DNA of 64,000 nt from DAOPZC01 sp035353175 (GTDB lineage Bacteria; Verrucomicrobiota; Kiritimatiellia; RFP12; UBA1067), in assembly GCA_035353175.1 (NCBI GenBank), contig DAOPZC010000016.1:13044-77043 (forward strand), read 5' to 3'. Each line of letters starts with the position of its first letter. Position 1 is the stretch's first letter. A program made the translations under genes and the position numbers. The notes below the pieces were generated by a model that worked only from the letters and a program-made list of their open reading frames with translations, made no database searches and was not told the origin of the DNA. Positions 1 to 9,129 of this stretch are shown here, piece after piece.

Positions 1-2109
1 CCGTCCAGTTGTTGCCCATGTTCGAGGTCATGATATTGGTGGACGAGTTGAACCGGAACATAGCCGTGCTGCGGTCGTCAATATTCCCCTTGCCCCAATA
101 CACCGGCGCGCCCGCCGCGTTGCCGCCCGCCTTCAGGTTGCACCAGACCGCGATGGTGTACGACACGTTGCCGGTCGGCACCGTGGCGGGAAACACCGCG
201 GCGTAGAGATGGTCTTTCTCAGCCGCCGTGAACGAGGCCGCGCCGCCGAAGAGGCCCGGCGCATACGCCGGCGCGTTGGACGCGGACAGATCGTAGCCAT
301 GGCCGCTGCTGTCCTTGCCGAGATTCGCCGCATCGTCGAACCGGTAATACGCCTGTAGGCCGGACGGCAGCCGGTTCGCCAGCGCCAGCGTGCCTTCGGC
401 GATCCCGACCGCGCCGGTGGCATCGACCCGTCCGCCGAGGGTGAGCGTCGTGCCCGCTCCACGTTTGACGAGCCGTCCGTCGCCGGAAACGGAACCGTCA
501 AGCCGCCCGCCGCCGGTCACGGTCAGCACCGTGTCGCCCGTCAACTCGACGCCCCCGACCGCTCCCGCGCCGACGAGCGACGCGAGCGTCTGGTCGCCGG
601 CGACACTCAGCTTCCCGTTGTAGGCGATCTCGACCTGCGCGGTTTCCGGCAGCAGGTCCGCCGGCGCCTTTTCGGACGGCGGCTGTCCGGCGAGCCGCAG
701 AGCCGCGAGCTGCCCGTACTCCAACGCGCCCTGCGCGATAAACACGTCGTCCAAAAACCCTTTGAACGTGGTTTCCGTGATGCCTTTGCCCAGCACGAAG
801 TTGCCCGCCTCAACAGCCAGCGGCGTGTACAGACTATTGCCGTCAACCGTTTCGCCGTCGATATAGTACTGATACCGCAGTCCGTGATACACGATGGCGA
901 CATGGTGCCATGCGCCGTCCATCAGTCCCGGCGCGAAAGAAATCTCGCGGTTGTTGCCATAATTCGTGTGCATCAGCGGTTTGGCGGAGGAGGGCGTGTT
1001 GAGCCGCATCATGTTCAACCGGTAATATTGCGACACCCCCCACGCATAGATCCCCGCGGTGCTGTTCACGTCCGCCGCCGGCTTGAACCAGAACGCGACG
1101 GTGAACGGCATGTCGAAACGGGGAGCCCGGCGACGGCGCCGCCGTTCGGCCCGGCGAGACAGGCCCCTGCGCCGTCCAGCGCGAGCACGCTGCCGCGCTC
1201 CGGATCGTCCGCCAGCCACTGCGTCTGCGTGCCGGACTGAACAAGATGGTTGGCGCGCGGCCCCGAGTCCTTGCCGACCTGCGCCGGATCGTCGAACCGC
1301 CACCAGCCCGCGACGTTCACGCCGATGCCGAGATTCAGGCCCCCGTTTTCCAGGCGCACCGACGAGACCTGCTGCGTGCCCGCAAAGGTCTGCGTGCTGC
1401 CGCGGGCGAACACCAGCGCGCCGTTGACGAACGTCCCGCCGAAAGACCGCGTGACCGCCTCACCGCCGAGGGTGAGCGTGTGTCCGTTGAGCGCGACGGT
1501 CGGCTGCGGCAGGCAGCGCGTTTCGAGACCGCCGACCTGCGCGTTCGCCTCCAGCACCAGCGCGGCAGAGGACGACGCGAAAACCACGGGGCTATAGGCC
1601 AGCATCGCGCCGTTGGTCAGCAACAGCGTGCCGCCCGACAGCCGCGTGATGCCGGCAAAGGTGTTCGTCGCAGAAAGCCGGAGCGACCCCGCCCCGGTCT
1701 TGGCGATGCCGTTATACACACCCGTGATCGGTGCGGCAAGATTCAGCGTGCCGCCGTCGACGCGGATCTCGCCATGCAGGTCAACCGGGAAAGACGGGGC
1801 ATTCGCCAGCCCCAACGTGCCGCCCGCCACCGTCCAAACGGCATCGGGGAGATTCGGAAACAGCATCACGCCACAGAACGTGCTGTTTGTGAGCGTCACC
1901 GTCTGCCCCGATCCCAGCGCGGTGAAATCCGCGACATCACCGCCCCCGGCACTTGTCCCTGACGTGGCCGGAACAAATCCGTCCTGCCAGTTGGCCGGTT
2001 CGGCCCAATATCCGCCGGACACGTTCGTCCAAACCCCGGTCGTCGCCTGCGCCGCCAACACCAAACTCAGCCAAGCCGCGCCGAAACATCTCACTGTATT
2101 CTGTGCCAT
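1..2109 (-). CDS. Secreted LamG / beta-strand repeat protein, frameshifted and cut by the window edge
   Basis: Large exported surface protein; probably adhesive or polysaccharide-binding (inference). The chosen ATG (2107-2109) follows an AGGA-type ribosome site and starts a Sec signal (MAQNTVRCFGAAWLSLVLAAQA). Next come short beta-strand repeats of the kind seen in PVC autotransporter-associated repeat proteins, with motifs such as KTGAGSLRLSATNTF. A LamG-type module starts near residue 270 (WWRFDD...KDSG) and a second after it (YYRFDD...GKDSSGHGYDL). The frame used from 2109 breaks at a GGGG run (1120-1123). The LamG sequence continues in another frame (FDMPFTVAFWFKP) and stays open to base 1, so either a base is missing or the gene is broken. 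Divergent from the XylR-like gene. Confidence 0.8.
1120..1123 (-). other. Frameshift at a G homopolymer in the LamG gene
   Basis: Before this point the minus frame reads ...GAVAGLP; after it the LamG consensus resumes only in the next frame (RFDMPFTVAFWF). Adding one base to the C run of the coding strand restores one continuous frame. This may be a homopolymer sequencing or assembly error, or a real mutation. Confidence 0.75.
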
Positions 2110-2251
2110 GATTGTTCCTGTCCTACACTGACCACGATTGTCCTGCCAAAGAACCACCCAGGATGCCGGCGCCGCGAACCGATTCACATCACACCGTATC
2201 CTGAACATTTGCTTATACGTTAGCGCTTCTCTGAATTCAGCGACTAGGGGC

Positions 2252-2282
2252 TTTTACGCAAAATAATTCTTTGTTTTGCGCA
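2252..2282. promoter_or_regulatory. Putative XylR-type operator, copy 1
   Basis: Inverted repeat: CGCAAAA at 2257-2263, a 10-nt spacer, then TTTTGCG at 2274-2280. The spacer (TAATTCTTTG) is nearly the same as in the copy at 9081. It lies between the divergent LamG gene and the XylR-like regulator gene, where autoregulation is expected. Confidence 0.6.
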
Positions 2283-2289
2283 CGTTCGA

Positions 2290-2319
2290 TTGACATCCCC
2301 CCCCGCAATCCGCGACACT
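2290..2319 (+). promoter_or_regulatory. Putative promoter of the XylR-like gene
   Basis: TTGACA (2290-2295), 18-nt spacer, GACACT (2314-2319). The -10 box ends 6 nt before the ATG at 2326, so the transcript would begin at or next to the start codon. It sits directly downstream of operator copy 1. Confidence 0.4.
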
Positions 2320-2325
2320 GGTGCC

Positions 2326-3507
2326 ATGTCCCGTACGCTGACAAAAACGCCGCAGGTCGCCGTGCTGCTGCCCACTTCCGTAAAAGTGTGCCGCGACATG
2401 CGGCGCGGCATCCTGCAATACGTCCACCGACACGGCCCCTGGGGCCTGCATATCCTCGAAGGGCGCCAGGGCGAGCAAAAGCTCATCCGCATGAAAGAAT
2501 GGGGCTGCACCGGCATCATCGGCCGGCTCTACACGCCCGAGCTGGTCGAGGCCGCCCTGCACACCGACGTGCCGATCATCATCATGGACCCCGCGCCGGA
2601 GCTCATCGCCCCCGGCCAGCCGCTGGCCCGCCACAGCATCGTCCGCAGCGACACGGCCGCCGTGGGAGCGATGGCCGCCGAGTTTTTCCTGGAACGCAAG
2701 TTCGTGAACTTCGCCTATGTCGGCGAGGTGCACGGCCTGGAGTGGTCCGTGAGGCGGGGACAAGCCTTTGCCGACGCGCTCGACAAGGCGGGCTTCGCCT
2801 GCGCGGTCTACGGGGCGCTGCCCAAAGCGGAGCAGGAGGATGCCGGCATTGAACGCGACCGCCTTTGCGCCTGGCTCAAGGCGCTGCCCAAACCGGTCGC
2901 CCTGCTGGCCGCCATGGACAACCGCGGCCGCCAAATCCTCGACGCCTGCGCCTGGGCCCAGCTTTCCGTGCCGCGCGATGTCGCCGTCTTGAGCGTCGAC
3001 AACGACGAGGACCTGTGCGAAACAACAACGCCGCCCATGTCGAGCATCCTGTTCGATGCCGAGCGCGCCTGCTACGAGGCGGCGCATCACCTGGACGAAC
3101 TGATGCGCCGGGCCACCCGCAAACGGCGCGTCATCACCTATGGCCCTTCCCATGTGGTGGCGCGCCATTCCACAGAAACCACCCAGATCACCGACATCGT
3201 GGTGGTGCAGGCCCTCGAGTTCATCGCGCTCAACGCCTGTTCCGGGATCGGCGTGCCGGACGTGGTGCGCCACATCTGCGCGTCGCGCCGGCTCGCGGAG
3301 CAGCGCTTCCGCCAAGAGCTGGGACACACCATCCTCGACGAGATCCGGCGCGTGCGCCTGGAGCGCGTCTGCAAGCATCTGAAAGAGACCAACCTGCCGA
3401 TCGGCGAGATCGCCCGCGCCTGCGGCTTCGACTCGGAGAGCCACCTCGGCACCGTTTTCCGCAAACAGTTCGGCTGCACCATGCGCGAATACCGCAAGAA
3501 GCGCTAG
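2326..3507 (+). CDS. XylR-like AraC-family transcriptional regulator
   Basis: Sugar-responsive DNA-binding protein of 393 aa, matching the usual length of XylR (about 392). Residues 1-270 form a periplasmic-binding-protein/LacI-like sensor domain (VAVLLPTSVKVCRDMRRGI near the start; the VAVLSVDNDE motif is typical). The last ~100 residues are a two-helix AraC domain (LEFIALNACSGIGVPDVVRH ... EIARACGFDSESHLGTVFRK). I chose ATG 2326 because it begins the conserved part; an in-frame TTG at 2290 would add 12 unconserved residues. It is the only regulator of this class in the window and adjoins a CAZyme series that shares an inverted repeat with its own upstream region, so it is the likely local activator. 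The inducer is not readable from sequence. Confidence 0.9.
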   Translation: MSRTLTKTPQVAVLLPTSVKVCRDMRRGILQYVHRHGPWGLHILEGRQGEQKLIRMKEWGCTGIIGRLYTPELVEAALHTDVPIIIMDPAPELIAPGQPLARHSIVRSDTAAVGAMAAEFFLERKFVNFAYVGEVHGLEWSVRRGQAFADALDKAGFACAVYGALPKAEQEDAGIERDRLCAWLKALPKPVALLAAMDNRGRQILDACAWAQLSVPRDVAVLSVDNDEDLCETTTPPMSSILFDAERACYEAAHHLDELMRRATRKRRVITYGPSHVVARHSTETTQITDIVVVQALEFIALNACSGIGVPDVVRHICASRRLAEQRFRQELGHTILDEIRRVRLERVCKHLKETNLPIGEIARACGFDSESHLGTVFRKQFGCTMREYRKKR

Positions 3508-3545
3508 ACCGGATGAACTGAATGCGTGGCTGTTGTCCCTAACAA

Positions 3546-3572
3546 GGTAGGGCGGTTTCTCCGAAACCGCCG
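3546..3572 (+). repeat. REP-like palindrome, copy 1
   Basis: GTAG followed by a perfect stem: GGCGGTTTC, TCC loop, GAAACCGCC (stem-loop 3551-3571). It lies in the gap between the convergent XylR-like and GH5-like genes. The same hairpin recurs inside the GH5-like gene at 4153-4173 and, with changed stem bases, at 56361-56425. Confidence 0.7.
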
Positions 3573-3599
3573 CCTGCGAAGAGCCTGCCACAGGGCGGG

Positions 3600-6227
3600 C
3601 TACTTCACCTCAATCTCGTACCACACGGTCTCATACGCCGGGCCGATCGCGATCTTGGCGCCGCCTTCGGCCTTCTCGACCGGCACATCCTTTTTGCGGG
3701 CGCCGCTCGGATCGAGCGCGAAACAGCGGGTCTTGGCCGGATCGGACGGCAGGATGATTTCGGCGGGAATGCCCTCGGCCAGCACCGTGCCATTGCCCCA
3801 CGACAGCCGGTCACGCAGGGCGACCGACTTGGCGCCGACTTGATCCAGCACCGTGCCCTCGTTCTCCGTCACCCCCGTGGCCGCCAGCAGGATGTTTGCG
3901 GGCGCGCCCTTCTCGCCGAAGCCCGTGGCCTGCCGCGACGTGAGCGAGACCGTGGCCCAATCGAGGCGCGTCGTGCCGACCGTCAGCTTCACGCCGCCGA
4001 GGTCGATCGCGCGGCCCTTCGGGAAGCCGGTGAAGAGCTTCGTGTTCGGGGTGTTGACCGCGAAATAGCCGGCCCCCGCCTGCTCGGTATTCCAAACCAA
4101 TTCGCCCGTGTCGCTCGCCACAACTTTCCCTTCCACCTTCGCTCCCGCCTGCGGCGGTTTCGGAGAAACCGCCCCACCTTCAGCGGCAAGTGCCTGCGCG
4201 GGTGAAAGGCTCACGGCGGTCCGGTGGACCAGCGACAGCTTGCCGTCAAAGCCCGCCGCGCCGATTGACGCGCCGATCGCCTTCGACCCCACCAGCCGAT
4301 CGAAATAGGCCGGATAGTCCACCGGAGCCACGACCGCTTTCTGCGCCTCGCGCACGTCGCCGCGCAGGTACATCGCCGCGCAGGCGGGCATGTGCGCCAG
4401 CACCTCGGTGCGCGCGATCATGCTGAAGAAGTACGTGTTGCGCTTGGGCTCGAAGTCCGGGCTGTGGTTGTATGTGTACTCGAAGACGCCGTCCCAGCCT
4501 TGGAACGCGCCGTAGGCGCGGAGCATCGGCTGGCCTTCGGCGCCGTACTGGTTCGGGAAGGGGTGGTTGTACTCGCTCACCGTGTAGGGCTTGCCCTCCA
4601 CGCGCTGGCACGCCAGGCCGAGGATGCAGCCCATCGAGTTGACCATCGCCTCGTTCTGGATCGCCCACTTCGTGTTCACGCTCGGGTGTTGCCAGTACGA
4701 ATGGTTATCGATGTAGTCCAGCTCCGCCATGAGCTGCGGCTGGGTGTAGCCGAGTTGCGTGCCGGAGATCGGAGCCTTGGCCTTGAGCTCATCCTTCACA
4801 TATTTGGCGATGCCGGTCCAGTAGGCGCGCTCCGTGTCCGTCAGGAACCGGTAAAAATCGCGGCGCGCCTGCAGCGGCACGAAGCCGGCATTCTTCACCA
4901 CCGGCACCGTGCCGTCCTCGATCTTGGAGGTCTCGTCGAGCGCGCTGGCCGCGCCGCTCTGGAACGAAAGGTCGTCGATCTCATAGGCCCCGGGGGCGAA
5001 GCGCGTCAGCTGCACCTGGGCCTTGTCCGAGTCGTCCGCCGCGACAAACGGAAGCGTCAGCGTCTTCCAGGCGGAGCCGACGCCGATCTTCTGGTGGAGC
5101 CCGAGGGAGCGCCAGCCGTCCTTCGCGTCCGCGACCGCCAGCCCGAGCGTAGCCGTGCCGGCGCCCTTGGCCCGGCGGATCTTGAACGACAGCGTGTAGG
5201 GCTGGTTCTTCTTCACCGAGACCGTCCGGAAAAGCTTGGGGAAGAACTCGTCGCCCTCGCGGGTGACGTCGATCTTGAGAACCCCGCCGTCGGCCGCCGC
5301 CGTGGCGGCCGATGAGCCCCGCGCGAGGATCCACTTCTTGCCGTCGACCGCGACGGGAGCACCGAAGCCCCCCTCGGGAACCTGCTCGTTGCCGAGCGGC
5401 GTCGCGATCCACTGCCACTGGCCGCGCATCGTGGCGGTATCGCCATACTTGCTGCGCAGCCACGCGTTCCACTGCTTGCGCAATTCTCCGGCGTAAGGCT
5501 CGGACAGATTGTCGAGCGCACCGCCGTGGTAGTTGTTGAAGAGCGCGTTCTCGTTGTTGATTTCGATGACCGCCACACACGGGTCTTCGGCGTAGGACAG
5601 CTTGGTGTACGGATTTACGCGCGACAGCAGCTGCTTGGCATACTCCTTCTCGGAAGCGATGATGCGGGGATCGAAGAAGCTGAGTCCCTTCCTAAACCGC
5701 GCGACGTGGAGGTTCATATCCACATAAATGCCGCGCTTCTTGAGGGCGGCGATCAGGTAGTCCTGGTGCTCCAACATAGCGGGGTCGAGCCGGAACGGCT
5801 GCGACGGGTCGGCTGCGAACGCTTTCGGCAGCGCATTGCTCTTGCCGAAGATGCCGGCCTCCTTTTCGGTCATGAAGTTTTCGTACTCGGCGTCAAAGTA
5901 GTGAAGGCGCACGCAGTTGATGCCGAAGCGCGCCAGGCGCGCCGCAACCTTGTCGGCCTGCTCGTGCGTCGGGAAGTTCGCGGGGCCGGTCAGATTCGTG
6001 GCGTGAAACCGGATGCGCCCCGCGTCGGTGACGAAATGTTCGCCCTCGACGCGCACGAACCCGTGCTTGCCCGCCGGCGCGTCGAGCAGATGCGCCATGC
6101 TCGACGCGTTGTCCGGCGCGTCATACGAAATCAAGAACGGGAACAGCGGCGCCGGCGTTTCCGCCGCACAGACCGCCAACGCCACCATACCCAACACCCC
6201 GCCGATCACACCGTTTCGCTTTTTCAT
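3600..6227 (-). CDS. Secreted GH5-like (clan GH-A) glycoside hydrolase with internal CBM4/9-type module
   Basis: Exported polysaccharide hydrolase of 875 aa. Sec signal (MKKRNGVIGGVLGMVALAVCAAE), then a TIM barrel. The predicted acid/base Glu is in EINNENALF (~residue 222) and the predicted nucleophile in VSEYNHPFPNQYG (~551). Between them, at ~275-430, lies a carbohydrate-binding beta-sandwich (SFKIRRAKGAGTATLGL ... YEIDDLSF), so the module interrupts the barrel. The C-terminal part is beta-rich. It is paralogous throughout to the protein at 29054-31693. Compared with that paralogue it has ~11 extra residues near 690 that coincide with a REP-like palindrome. The ATG has an AAGGA site. It is last in a tight series with GH10 (17-nt gap) and GH13. 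The exact GH family and substrate are unknown. Confidence 0.85.
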   Translation of the reverse strand: MKKRNGVIGGVLGMVALAVCAAETPAPLFPFLISYDAPDNASSMAHLLDAPAGKHGFVRVEGEHFVTDAGRIRFHATNLTGPANFPTHEQADKVAARLARFGINCVRLHYFDAEYENFMTEKEAGIFGKSNALPKAFAADPSQPFRLDPAMLEHQDYLIAALKKRGIYVDMNLHVARFRKGLSFFDPRIIASEKEYAKQLLSRVNPYTKLSYAEDPCVAVIEINNENALFNNYHGGALDNLSEPYAGELRKQWNAWLRSKYGDTATMRGQWQWIATPLGNEQVPEGGFGAPVAVDGKKWILARGSSAATAAADGGVLKIDVTREGDEFFPKLFRTVSVKKNQPYTLSFKIRRAKGAGTATLGLAVADAKDGWRSLGLHQKIGVGSAWKTLTLPFVAADDSDKAQVQLTRFAPGAYEIDDLSFQSGAASALDETSKIEDGTVPVVKNAGFVPLQARRDFYRFLTDTERAYWTGIAKYVKDELKAKAPISGTQLGYTQPQLMAELDYIDNHSYWQHPSVNTKWAIQNEAMVNSMGCILGLACQRVEGKPYTVSEYNHPFPNQYGAEGQPMLRAYGAFQGWDGVFEYTYNHSPDFEPKRNTYFFSMIARTEVLAHMPACAAMYLRGDVREAQKAVVAPVDYPAYFDRLVGSKAIGASIGAAGFDGKLSLVHRTAVSLSPAQALAAEGGAVSPKPPQAGAKVEGKVVASDTGELVWNTEQAGAGYFAVNTPNTKLFTGFPKGRAIDLGGVKLTVGTTRLDWATVSLTSRQATGFGEKGAPANILLAATGVTENEGTVLDQVGAKSVALRDRLSWGNGTVLAEGIPAEIILPSDPAKTRCFALDPSGARKKDVPVEKAEGGAKIAIGPAYETVWYEIEVK
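4149..4176 (-). repeat. REP-like palindrome inside a coding sequence, copy 2
   Basis: Stem GGCGGTTTC / GAAACCGCC (4153-4173) in reverse orientation to copy 1, with a GTGG tetranucleotide beside it on the minus strand. Read in frame it encodes part of the peptide EGGAVSPKPPQAG, which is absent from the paralogue at 29054-31693. Confidence 0.65.
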
Positions 6228-6243
6228 CGTCCCCGTCCTTTCC

Positions 6244-7626
6244 TTACAAACCGTCGCCGTCTTTCAACAGGCTGAACGCCGCGCTCTTCGCCGCACCATC
6301 GCCATCCGTGTACGTCAGGCGGTAGTGGCCCCGGAAACCGCGGAAGCGCAGGCGGCCGTCCGCATCCGTCTTCGCCGTCAGGCGCGTCTTCCACTCGCCG
6401 TTGATCAGGCCGTCCAGCGTGCGGAACGCGGGCTTCGGCTGCATCTGCCGCGTGAAGAGGCCGGATTTCAGCGGCTCGCCCTTGGCCCCGCAGTCGTCCA
6501 CCACGTTCCACCAGGTGATCCTGTAGATGCTGGGCCACGAGAACCACAAGCGGTACATGTCGCGCGTCAGCTCGGCCTGGATCGCGTTGGCACGCTCGTC
6601 CGCGCCGGGAGCGGGAATCGTGATCTCGCTCAGGTGAATCGGCCGCTTGAGCGTGTCCAGCTCTTCCAGATAGCGGATCACGTCCGCCGGCACCCAGGAG
6701 GTGTTGTTGTGGTTGATCGTCTTGCCCGCCGCAAGGTCCAGCGCCGGCTGCGAACCGAACAGGTGCATCTGGAGCCCCACCACGTCGATCTTCGCGCCGC
6801 GCGCGATCAGGCCGCGGATGAAGGGCGGATAGACCCCGCGCCACGAATCGTTGATGCAGAAGCTGACCGACGGGGGAAACTCCCTCTCCGCCCACTTGAA
6901 CACCTTGAAGGTGTAGTCGTCCGGCATCACGCCGTAGCGCGGCTTGCCGGGCACGGGATCGACGCTCTCGTTGACGATGTCCCAGCTCGGGATGCGGTCC
7001 TTGTAATAGCCGCAGATCTCGCGGACACGCTTCTCGAACAGGCGCTCCATCTCCCCCACCTTGCCCGGATCTTTCGAGACCCACGCGGGATGGTTCCAGC
7101 CGGTGTTGCCCCAGATCAGCGGGTGCCCGTGTATCGCGATGCCCTTGGCCTCGCAGAATTCAATGATCTTCTCCGGTGACGGCCGCCGCCAGTGGAACTC
7201 TTTCCACGGCTCCTTGACCGCGTCCCAGTATGCCGCCGAATCCTGTTCGGAGGCCAGATAGCGCGGCTTGCCCGGCTCGGGTTCAAATGTCTTCCAGTAG
7301 AAGGCGATCGTCGCCGCGTTGAAAAGAGTGCCGAACACCTCTTTGTACTTGCGGTTCAGCTCGCCGGAGCCCAGCTGGTCGAAGTTGAAGAGGTTGGCGC
7401 CGAACAGAAAGGCATGGTCGAGTTGCTCGACCTTCACCTCCGTGCCCGGCTTGACCGACGGCAGGCGCACCGACGCCTCCGCCATGCGGTTCTCGCGGAT
7501 GCCGCGCTCGATGCGCTCCCGCACCTCCGGCGCGGCCCACTGAGCCCGGTACGCCGCGCTCATCACGTCCGCCGCCTGCGCCGCCGCGGCGCCCACCAGC
7601 ACCGCGCTGACAACCCACTTGACCAT
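6244..7626 (-). CDS. Secreted GH10 endo-beta-1,4-xylanase
   Basis: Predicted to cut beta-1,4-xylan outside the cytoplasm. 460 aa with a Sec signal (MVKWVVSAVLVGAAAAQA). GH10 hallmarks are HGHPLIWG (substrate-binding His), acid/base Glu in WDIVNESVD (~217) and nucleophile Glu in IHLSEITIP (~335). An open frame extends far upstream of ATG 7626, but it overlaps GH13 in another phase and lacks homology; the signal peptide fixes the start. Middle gene of the GH13-GH10-GH5 series, 23 nt after GH13. A C-terminal ~60-residue tail (RLRFRGFRGHYRLTYTDGDG) looks like a small beta domain. Confidence 0.92.
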   Translation of the reverse strand: MVKWVVSAVLVGAAAAQAADVMSAAYRAQWAAPEVRERIERGIRENRMAEASVRLPSVKPGTEVKVEQLDHAFLFGANLFNFDQLGSGELNRKYKEVFGTLFNAATIAFYWKTFEPEPGKPRYLASEQDSAAYWDAVKEPWKEFHWRRPSPEKIIEFCEAKGIAIHGHPLIWGNTGWNHPAWVSKDPGKVGEMERLFEKRVREICGYYKDRIPSWDIVNESVDPVPGKPRYGVMPDDYTFKVFKWAEREFPPSVSFCINDSWRGVYPPFIRGLIARGAKIDVVGLQMHLFGSQPALDLAAGKTINHNNTSWVPADVIRYLEELDTLKRPIHLSEITIPAPGADERANAIQAELTRDMYRLWFSWPSIYRITWWNVVDDCGAKGEPLKSGLFTRQMQPKPAFRTLDGLINGEWKTRLTAKTDADGRLRFRGFRGHYRLTYTDGDGAAKSAAFSLLKDGDGL

Positions 7627-7649
7627 GCTCGGCCCCTCTCCCTGTGCCG

Positions 7650-9014
7650 CTATTTCTTCACGATCCAGAAACCGTAGCCCGCGAGTTCGAGCCCGCCCGC
7701 AGCGTCGCCGGACGCGCCTTGCGCGAGCAGCGCCCGTCCCGCGTCGGCGCCCTTCACGGCGACCTTCACCGGCTTGTCCGTCAGGTTCACGACCGCCACC
7801 ACGCGCTCGCCGCCGAGCGTGCGCGCGAACGACAGCACCGTCCCGGGCTGGTCGCTGTCCAGCCACTCGACCGCGCCCTTCGTCAGCGCCGGCTCGGCCT
7901 TGCGCAGCGCGCAGAGCTTTTGCACAAAGACGAAACGGGCCTTGCCCGCGGCGGTCTCGCCGTTGGCCCAATTGATCGGCAGCCGTCCGAAAATGCTGTG
8001 CCGCGCGGTGTCGGCCACCTCCTGGCCGTTGTAGAGGAAAGGCACGCCGTCCAGCGCGAAATTCGCGGCCAGCGCCGCCCGCACTTTCGCCGCGCCCCAA
8101 CGCTTCTCGATGCGGTTCTCGTAGTCGTCGTTGGCGATGTCGTGGTTGTCGATGAAGCGCACGAACTTCGCGCCGCCGACCGGGCGGTTCTTGCGCAGGG
8201 TTTCCCAGTGCTTGCGGAACGCCGCCGCGTCGCGCATCTCCGCGAAGGGTTTTCCCCAGCCGTAGCAGAGGTCGAAGGCCTTGAGCTGGTTCTCCGCCTT
8301 CGTGCCCTCGGCGAGCATGCCGACATCCGGCCTAATCTTCTCGATCCGCTCGCGTCCCGCCTCCCAGAAATCAAGCGGCACCCCGTCCGCCACGTCGCAG
8401 CGGAAGCCGTCCACGTCGAAATCGCGGATCCACCACTCCATATTCTTCCACATGTACTCGCGCAGTTCCGGGCTACCGTAGTTCAGCGCCGGAAACGCCC
8501 AGGCCGCATTCACCGCCTTGCCGTCCTTGGCGCGCTTGATGAAGTCGGGATGAGCCTCCAGGAAGACCGCCGTGGGCCCGCAGTGCAGATACACCATGTC
8601 CAGCATCACGCGCAGCTTGAGCGCGTGCGCCGCCGCCACGAAATCCTTGAGATCCTGGTCCGTGCCGTATTCGGGATCGACGTGATAAAAATCCTTCATG
8701 CGGTACGGGTTGCGCGGGTTGTTCATGCCCGACTTCTTCTGGCGCGGGCTCCAGGAGGTCTGGTCCATGTCGTCGTCCGCCACAAAGACGGGGCAGAGGT
8801 AGAGCACCGTCACGCCCAGCTCGGCGAGCTTCGGCAGCCGCGCCTGCGCGGCCTTGAGCGTGCCCTCCGGTGTGAACGCGCGCGGCTGGATCTGATACAT
8901 CACGCCGCCCGTCAGCCACTCCGGCGAGGTCCGCGCCTGCCGTTGATTCAGCGGCGGTTCCGCTGCCAAAAGAGCCCCCGCCGCCAACGCCATCAGTCCG
9001 ATTCTTCCGATCAT
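7650..9014 (-). CDS. Secreted GH13 alpha-amylase family protein
   Basis: Exported alpha-glucan-acting enzyme, 454 aa. Sec signal (MIGRIGLMALAAGALLAAE), then the (beta/alpha)8 barrel with the GH13 regions: DMVYLHCG, nucleophile Asp in DGFRCDVAD (~205), acid/base Glu in GMLAEG (~232) and the NHD site in FIDNHDIAN (~291). A C-terminal beta domain follows. The ATG is preceded by a strong GGGGAGG site. First gene of a three-gene series, with operator copy 2 about 60 nt upstream. Alpha-amylase is the safest name; other GH13 specificities such as glucosidase or cyclomaltodextrinase are possible. Confidence 0.9.
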   Translation of the reverse strand: MIGRIGLMALAAGALLAAEPPLNQRQARTSPEWLTGGVMYQIQPRAFTPEGTLKAAQARLPKLAELGVTVLYLCPVFVADDDMDQTSWSPRQKKSGMNNPRNPYRMKDFYHVDPEYGTDQDLKDFVAAAHALKLRVMLDMVYLHCGPTAVFLEAHPDFIKRAKDGKAVNAAWAFPALNYGSPELREYMWKNMEWWIRDFDVDGFRCDVADGVPLDFWEAGRERIEKIRPDVGMLAEGTKAENQLKAFDLCYGWGKPFAEMRDAAAFRKHWETLRKNRPVGGAKFVRFIDNHDIANDDYENRIEKRWGAAKVRAALAANFALDGVPFLYNGQEVADTARHSIFGRLPINWANGETAAGKARFVFVQKLCALRKAEPALTKGAVEWLDSDQPGTVLSFARTLGGERVVAVVNLTDKPVKVAVKGADAGRALLAQGASGDAAGGLELAGYGFWIVKK

Positions 9015-9074
9015 TTCTTTGTCCTCCCCTATTCCGTGTTAACTGTAGCGCCCCGCAGTGAGGCAGACCAGCTT

Positions 9075-9106
9075 GTTTTGCGCAAAATAATCCTCTGTTT
9101 TGCGCA
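9075..9106 (-). promoter_or_regulatory. Putative XylR-type operator, copy 2
   Basis: CGCAAAA (9081-9087), 10-nt spacer TAATCCTCTG, TTTTGCG (9098-9104). The left half is itself a 12-bp palindrome (TTTTGCGCAAAA, 9076-9087). It lies about 60 bp upstream of the GH13 start, as expected for an activator site. Spacer differs from copy 1 at only two positions. Confidence 0.6.
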
Positions 9107-9129
9107 TGACTGCCGGATGCGTCAACGCC

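Noticed and set aside
6244..8100. A 618-codon open frame that would extend the GH10 gene upstream
   Set aside because: The extra part overlaps GH13 in another phase, lacks family similarity and is low-complexity Arg/Gly-rich; the signal peptide at 7626 marks the true start.
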